Assembly: GCA_026874595.1 (NCBI GenBank) | Contig: CM049316.1 | Location: forward strand, 24,513,839 to 24,577,838 | Origin: Sipunculus nudus | Lineage: Eukaryota > Annelida > Sipuncula > Golfingiida > Sipunculidae | Direction of reading: 5' to 3' | DNA length: 64,000 nucleotides | Shown: positions 59,763 through 64,000 of the stretch, in pieces | Numbering within the stretch: position 1 is the stretch's first letter | Layout: the number at the start of each line of letters is the position of its first letter | Translations under genes and position numbers: made by a program | The notes under the pieces: generated by a model | Told to the model about the DNA's origin: nothing | What the model saw: the letters and a program-made list of their open reading frames with translations, nothing else | Databases searched by the model: none

Positions 59763-59986
59763 CATATACATGTATACTGAAACCAGCTTTTTTCCCTTAA
59801 AACTGCAAATAAAGTGGGTGTTTTCTCATAGGCAGCCAACACTGGTGTTTAAAACGCGTGTTTCGCCATATCCCTATAAAACAACTATATTTTATCACTA
59901 TCATTTTACAGATGCCATCTATAAATACCTGTGGTGGCCTTATATGACCTATGACCCATTTCATAAATGTCAATGACATTCCGAGG

Positions 59987-60109
59987 TTAATACTTTTGCA
60001 CGTTCTCCTGATTGGCTGCTTCCCGTGCCTGTCTCCGAGCCTGAAGGAATCTTCGTGCAGCTAGTGCTGCATCAAATGCGTAAGCAAAGAATGCAAACCA
60101 TCCAAAAGC
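59987..60109 (-). CDS. Gene E last coding exon
   Basis: Acceptor ATATCTTTGCAG, then AFGWFAFFAYAFDA and a charged tail. Ends in Tyr followed by TAA. Length 41 codons including stop. Confidence 0.82.
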   Translation of the reverse strand, partial: AFGWFAFFAYAFDAALAARRFLQARRQAREAANQENVQKY

Positions 60110-61818
60110 CTGCAAAGATATACCAATTATTAAGTAAAATCATTAAATTAACACCAAGGGCAAATACAGGATTTCAGCAAAGGGAGGAGTTCACACAAAG
60201 GCATAAGTGAACAACTGTACCATGACTGCTTCATTGCCAGTGAGTTATACATAACTCTCATATTCATTAGTATAAGGAAGAAAACAGTACTCAACACAAA
60301 ATTTAGCACTGCTTTTTGGTACTATGTGTAAATTATTATATTTCCTTATTTCCAAGACATTTTTTTTAATAGAGGAGCATGCACCCACCCCTCTAAATCC
60401 ACCCCTGCATACCTCTTTCAAGTAGCTATTTAAATGCAAACCACATGTATTTAGAAACTAGTTTATGTGTTCACATGGGAGTAAAAGTGTTATCCAACCA
60501 GATACAAAAAAAATTTTGAATCCTAGTAAAGGAAATGATTTGGAACCATTTTTTCCCACATGTAAAAAAATGTGGCCAGTGCACATGTGAGTTAACAATC
60601 AATTACAGATTGTTTTTCAAGTGCTGAGGAAGTGCATGTTGCTCCATAAATGAAATGTACACATTTCTGGAAGGGGCTGCCATCTTCCTTTTAGCATGAA
60701 TATGGCCACTGTACACTATCAGATATATGGACTTGCATAAGTTCAGTCCAATACATTGAACCACTCCTGAGATATTTGCTTTTATTACTAGAAAAAGATG
60801 CAGAGATCTACACTACACTTAAAGGATTGCAGGTACAAACATCAATCTTTGTTAGGCACAAGTTCACATGTGGCCCAATAATTATGCCAGGTTTTAAGAA
60901 AAATGGTAAAAAGGGGTCTCAGAGCAGTTCTTTGTAGACAAATTTGGTGGCAGAGGAACCTGCATGAAAAAAAAATTCCACAAATCCCCATTTTGGCAGA
61001 TACAATTACAGTAATACCACTGCTCTATCTTTATTTTTCTGACTTTTCAACGGGATAAGTTCCAAAGTGAGTAACTTTTAAGGAGTTTTCTTGGAGTAAC
61101 ATACCCTTCTAAGGGACAGGATTTTCCTGGGTGCACTTAGGTGTTATATACCTGTAAATACCTTTTGAGGACAATAATGCTTTAAACTGGGAAAAATCAG
61201 AGTCCACCACTCAACCTCAGATGAACCATGTAGCCAGTCAAAAGTTCTATTATGAATTTGCTTTTATACATTGCAAACATTTTAAACATTATCAATTTAC
61301 AATGGAACCTGTCTGAAACACCACCTGTCTTACAACACCAGCTGTCAATCAAGACCAACCTTGAGTGAATTGAATGCATTGTATTCTCATTGGTTATAAC
61401 TGACCTGTCTCATCAGACCACCTGTGAATTAAGACCACTTTTGCCAGTCCCATGGTTTGTCTTATTAAACAGATTTTACATTACAACAGTAATGCTACAT
61501 ACCTTAAAAACAGTTATCTAGGTTATAAAGGTAAAAGTATTTCATTCCTTAACCATAACACCTTATATTGTTTTTCAAAGAGTATGCCAAAATACCAATT
61601 TACCTAGTTTATCATCAGTTTTTTGGGGGGTTACCCCTTATAGTGGAAAACCCTGTTTTTCGATGGAACACTGCAACTCGTGTCTTTCCTAAGAGGCAAT
61701 ACAATCTGTGCACACTTACCGCCGCTGCTTGCAGTCCTGGCACTGAACAGTTATTTATGGACATGAACAGGACCCCAAAGAATAAAAAAATCAGTATGGC
61801 AGCATAGTACCCCAGCTC
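59987..61818 (-). CDS. Gene E (partial): CMTM-like MARVEL membrane protein, last two exons
   Basis: Exons 61818-61720 (33 codons) and 60109-59987 (40 codons plus TAA), phase 0. The first encodes ELGYYAAILIFLFFGVLFMS and a loop ending PGLQAAA, the third span. The second encodes AFGWFAFFAYAFDAALAARR, the fourth span, and a basic/polar tail (FLQARRQARE...) ending NVQKY. The AAAxFGxFAxxxxxxD pattern resembles CMTM proteins more than plasmolipin, whose genes A-C have AAA-FFA. The 33-codon exon and phases match A-C, so common ancestry is likely. The 5' exons (first two spans) lie beyond the right edge; none was found between 61819 and 64000. Probable role in membrane traffic or receptor regulation, by family only. 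Confidence 0.78.
60110..61719 (-). other. Gene E intron
   Basis: 1610-bp intron with a MITE remnant at 61297-61470. No extra exon. Confidence 0.7.
61297..61470. mobile_element. MITE remnant related to 4925-5106
   Basis: CAATGGAACCTGTCTGAAAC at the left, then repeated CACCTGTCTTA / AAGACCA words and GTCTTATTAAACAGA at the right. The opposite end is degraded. Confidence 0.45.
61720..61818 (-). CDS. Gene E third-span exon (33 codons)
   Basis: Acceptor CTACTTTTTCAG, donor GTAAGTGTG on the minus strand. Confidence 0.82.
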
Positions 61819-62435
61819 CTGAAAAAGTAGTGAATAATAAAAGGTAAAAGATTTGGCATCAAGTAAGCAAACATGTAAAATCAGAAAATTTCATGCCAGC
61901 AAAATTCTAAGTCCTGTGGAAATATCAGACTGAAAATAATTCTATTTAGTATAGTATTCACCATATTCCCTTGCTCCAAGTAATCCTTCATACAATTTGA
62001 AGGCTTAAGTCTTCTTATTTACTGACTAATCTGAAGGAAAGTGAAAGACACCATTTTGGACTGCAGAAAGTCACCGTAGGTTATAATCATATGCTGGTCA
62101 TGTGCCGAGTAACTCTGTAAAATTTTATGAAGAAAGTAGCAAGGGTCTTAATTGGTAAAATAAAAGAAAAGGGCAGGATGGATGGATGGATGGACAGAAG
62201 GACAGACAGACTGATATTCATTTCAGTACTTTCTGTTTTGCAAGTACCACAGTGTAGTCCACTATTAGCTGTCAAATTTGACAGAGCATGCTGCTAGGTT
62301 GAGGCTATTCATCCTGTTTGTGCCTTTGATCAAGTTTTAAATTTGTCATTTAACCATTCAACTTGCACAGAAATTAAAATAGTGGTGATAAACAGAGGGA
62401 GAGCTACATTGTTCCTTTACTTGCTTAAATCAAGT
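61819..62435. other. gene E upstream intron
   Basis: No exon seen. A GGATGGATGG/GACAGAC simple-repeat patch lies at 62175-62215, probably the tail of a common dispersed repeat. Confidence 0.45.
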
Positions 62436-62479
62436 TTGTCACCAGAGAGAGGTAACAATACTTTATACTTGCTACTTAA

Positions 62480-63501
62480 GGGGGAGTGATGTTACCAGAG
62501 AGAGGTGACAAGCTGGTTTAATGGAAACATGTTTATTTCAGGTTCTTTTGTTGTTGGTGGGGAGAGTATGTGTGCTTGGTCTAGGAAGCTGGGTGTTGAT
62601 TGGCTGGGCAAGGGGCACCACTCTATGAGACCCCAAAAAGTGCAGGATAGAGGGATATCTGCTTAAAGCTTCTTGCATACAAGAGAGTAAGTGCTGTATG
62701 TGTAGTGACGAGAAGGATAGCGGGACAAAGTCGCTTCATTGTTGTGGACTGGGAAAGCATGGCTGTCAAAAAGAGTCAGCCGACAGAAAAACTGGTTAAG
62801 GCTTTCCTTGCGGGTATAAGTTGCCCAATAACTACTTTTAATTTGTCAGGAAAATAGTTTCCATGTGTTCAGATATCTTGGGAGAGGGCTGGCCCATAAG
62901 TACCGGACTGATTACAGGTCAGTGAGATTTGACGTTGGAAAAACTCACGCTGTCAGGGCCTGAAAACTAAGGACTGTATAGGATGGCATGTTAGCATAAA
63001 GTGAGAGAACTGATTTACTGGACCAACCACACATGGGGTAGATTGGAGCCTTTATCCTGTGCATGTGCTGTAAGCCCAACAGAATCAACAGACTCTACGG
63101 ATAAAGAGAGATATTCATGGGTGTCGTACATAGGGGACTTTCAAAGCCAAGTTCATGCGCTGTGTCAGTGATTTCATTCTGTGTGAACGGATACTCTTAA
63201 GGGAGAACTTTGTGGTTTTGTGTGTAATGTGAATCTGCTATAAGTGTCCTGTTTTGTTCTTGTAATGTGGAACTACTTTAGAGCAGTGATGGTATTTATA
63301 TGGCTCTAAAATGTATTACATTTGGTAGATATATTTTTATTAATTATATTGTTCTGTTAAAAGTTGTTGTTTCGCTTCTTAGATGTGAGTGTGCATGAAC
63401 CAGGGTGTCTTTCCAGGGCTTCCTTGCCTAAATTTACAGTTTAAATTTACATTGCCCTATTATTTTTTAACAACCTGGAACCTTGCTGAGTACCATGTGA
63501 C
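62480..63501 (+). mobile_element. possible LTR (solo or 3' LTR)
   Basis: A purine tract TTAAGGGGGAGTGA precedes TGTTACCAGAGAGAGGTGAC, the usual look of a polypurine tract and LTR start. The sequence ending ACCATGTGACA near 63501 is a possible terminus. A mirrored word, GTCACCAGAGAGAGGTAACA, lies 50 bp upstream of the start. No gag/pol is visible. Ends are uncertain. Confidence 0.3.
62759..62857 (+). CDS. unsupported short frame MAVKKSQPTEKL...
   Basis: ATG to TAG, 32 residues, Lys-rich start (MAVKKSQPTEKLVKAFLAG). It falls inside the possible LTR and may be a remnant or chance. No family recognised. Confidence 0.12.
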   Translation: MAVKKSQPTEKLVKAFLAGISCPITTFNLSGK

Positions 63502-64000
63502 AAAGTAATATCCATTATGGTAAAACATTTACTATTAAAGTAAGAACTAAATGGAGCATTGAGTCGAAGGTTAAGAATCGGTATTCAGAATCAATGTTAA
63601 GGTCCTTAACGATTAACATGTCTATGGAAAATGTTTTCAAACAGCTCACAAAGGCCGTATGTTTATCCAGTTTAAATCATTATAACCTTACTTTGTTAAT
63701 TTTTTAAAAAATTGATTCCTAATGAACAATCTAATAAATGCTTGAACTCATGGTGGAATTTTTGGTAAAATGCTCAAATTTAAAGGTGAATAAACATTTC
63801 AATAACATGTATTATGTCATGCTATTATTTAATTTTGTCTGATATTAAAAGTTTTCCAGTAGACCCATCCCAGCATATGCAATTCACCTTTTATTTATGT
63901 TCTTACATTTCTGTTTGTAAGAAAACACAATCAATGTGTGGTTCTTTAGCATTACAAGACTGCGTGAACAGAGATCTGATCTTGTGCATGCATGACTATA
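63502..64000. other. right edge, nothing recognised
   Basis: AT-rich. AAGAATCGGTATTCAGAATC at about 63570 resembles the ATCGATT-type ends of hAT repeats seen near 13700. Confidence 0.4.

Overview
The window is animal nuclear DNA: AT-rich, mostly non-coding, with small exons flanked by GT/AG splice sites, many TA-dinucleotide microsatellites, tRNA-derived SINEs and a dense population of short inverted-repeat elements. The repeat types and the MARVEL-family genes fit a lophotrochozoan, most probably a mollusc. That placement is inferred from repeat style, not proven. No prokaryotic operon, rRNA, CRISPR array or convincing stand-alone tRNA is visible. Most open frames over 60 codons lie in microsatellites, introns or transposons and are not genes.

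Five protein-coding genes can be built by hand from splice sites and reading-frame continuity. Three lie head to tail on the + strand and encode plasmolipin-like four-pass MARVEL membrane proteins. Gene A is a 3' part only (exons 2265-2372 and 3429-3575). Gene B is complete in coding terms (23258-28720, four exons, 181 codons). Gene C is complete in coding terms (34465-39002, four exons, 174 codons). All junctions are phase 0, and the exon carrying the third membrane span is 33 codons in B and C and 36 in A. A and B share a Thr-rich tail ending in VVT-x3-EY. On the minus strand are an unrecognised 125-residue single-pass membrane protein (two exons, 48942-45483) and the 3' part of a further MARVEL gene, more CMTM-like (gene E, exons 61818-61720 and 60109-59987). 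Its upstream exons lie beyond the right edge.

Layout: 1-1440 is a 48/57-bp minisatellite, probably inside an intron of gene A. From 3576 to 23257 is a gene-poor stretch with SINEs, a nested insertion, an ACCAAT/ATTGGT-rich element, a GATA-type array and a GC-rich terminal-repeat element. Gene B follows, and its second exon is preceded by two broken copies of the exon's own 5' half. Then come a 270-bp foldback element, gene C and its 3' flank, a 3.2-kb inverted-repeat element (41929-45088), and the small membrane-protein gene, whose intron holds a 2.3-kb inverted-repeat element. From 49 to 59 kb is an AT-rich stretch with several MITE-like elements and a 146-bp tandem duplication. Gene E follows, and a possible LTR lies at about 62.48-63.50 kb.

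The MARVEL genes look like local tandem duplicates with diverging tails. By family they should act in membrane apposition, raft-type membrane organisation or vesicle trafficking. The most unusual structures are the triplicated acceptor/half-exon in gene B with three TGACGTCA palindromes, and the orphan small membrane-protein gene.
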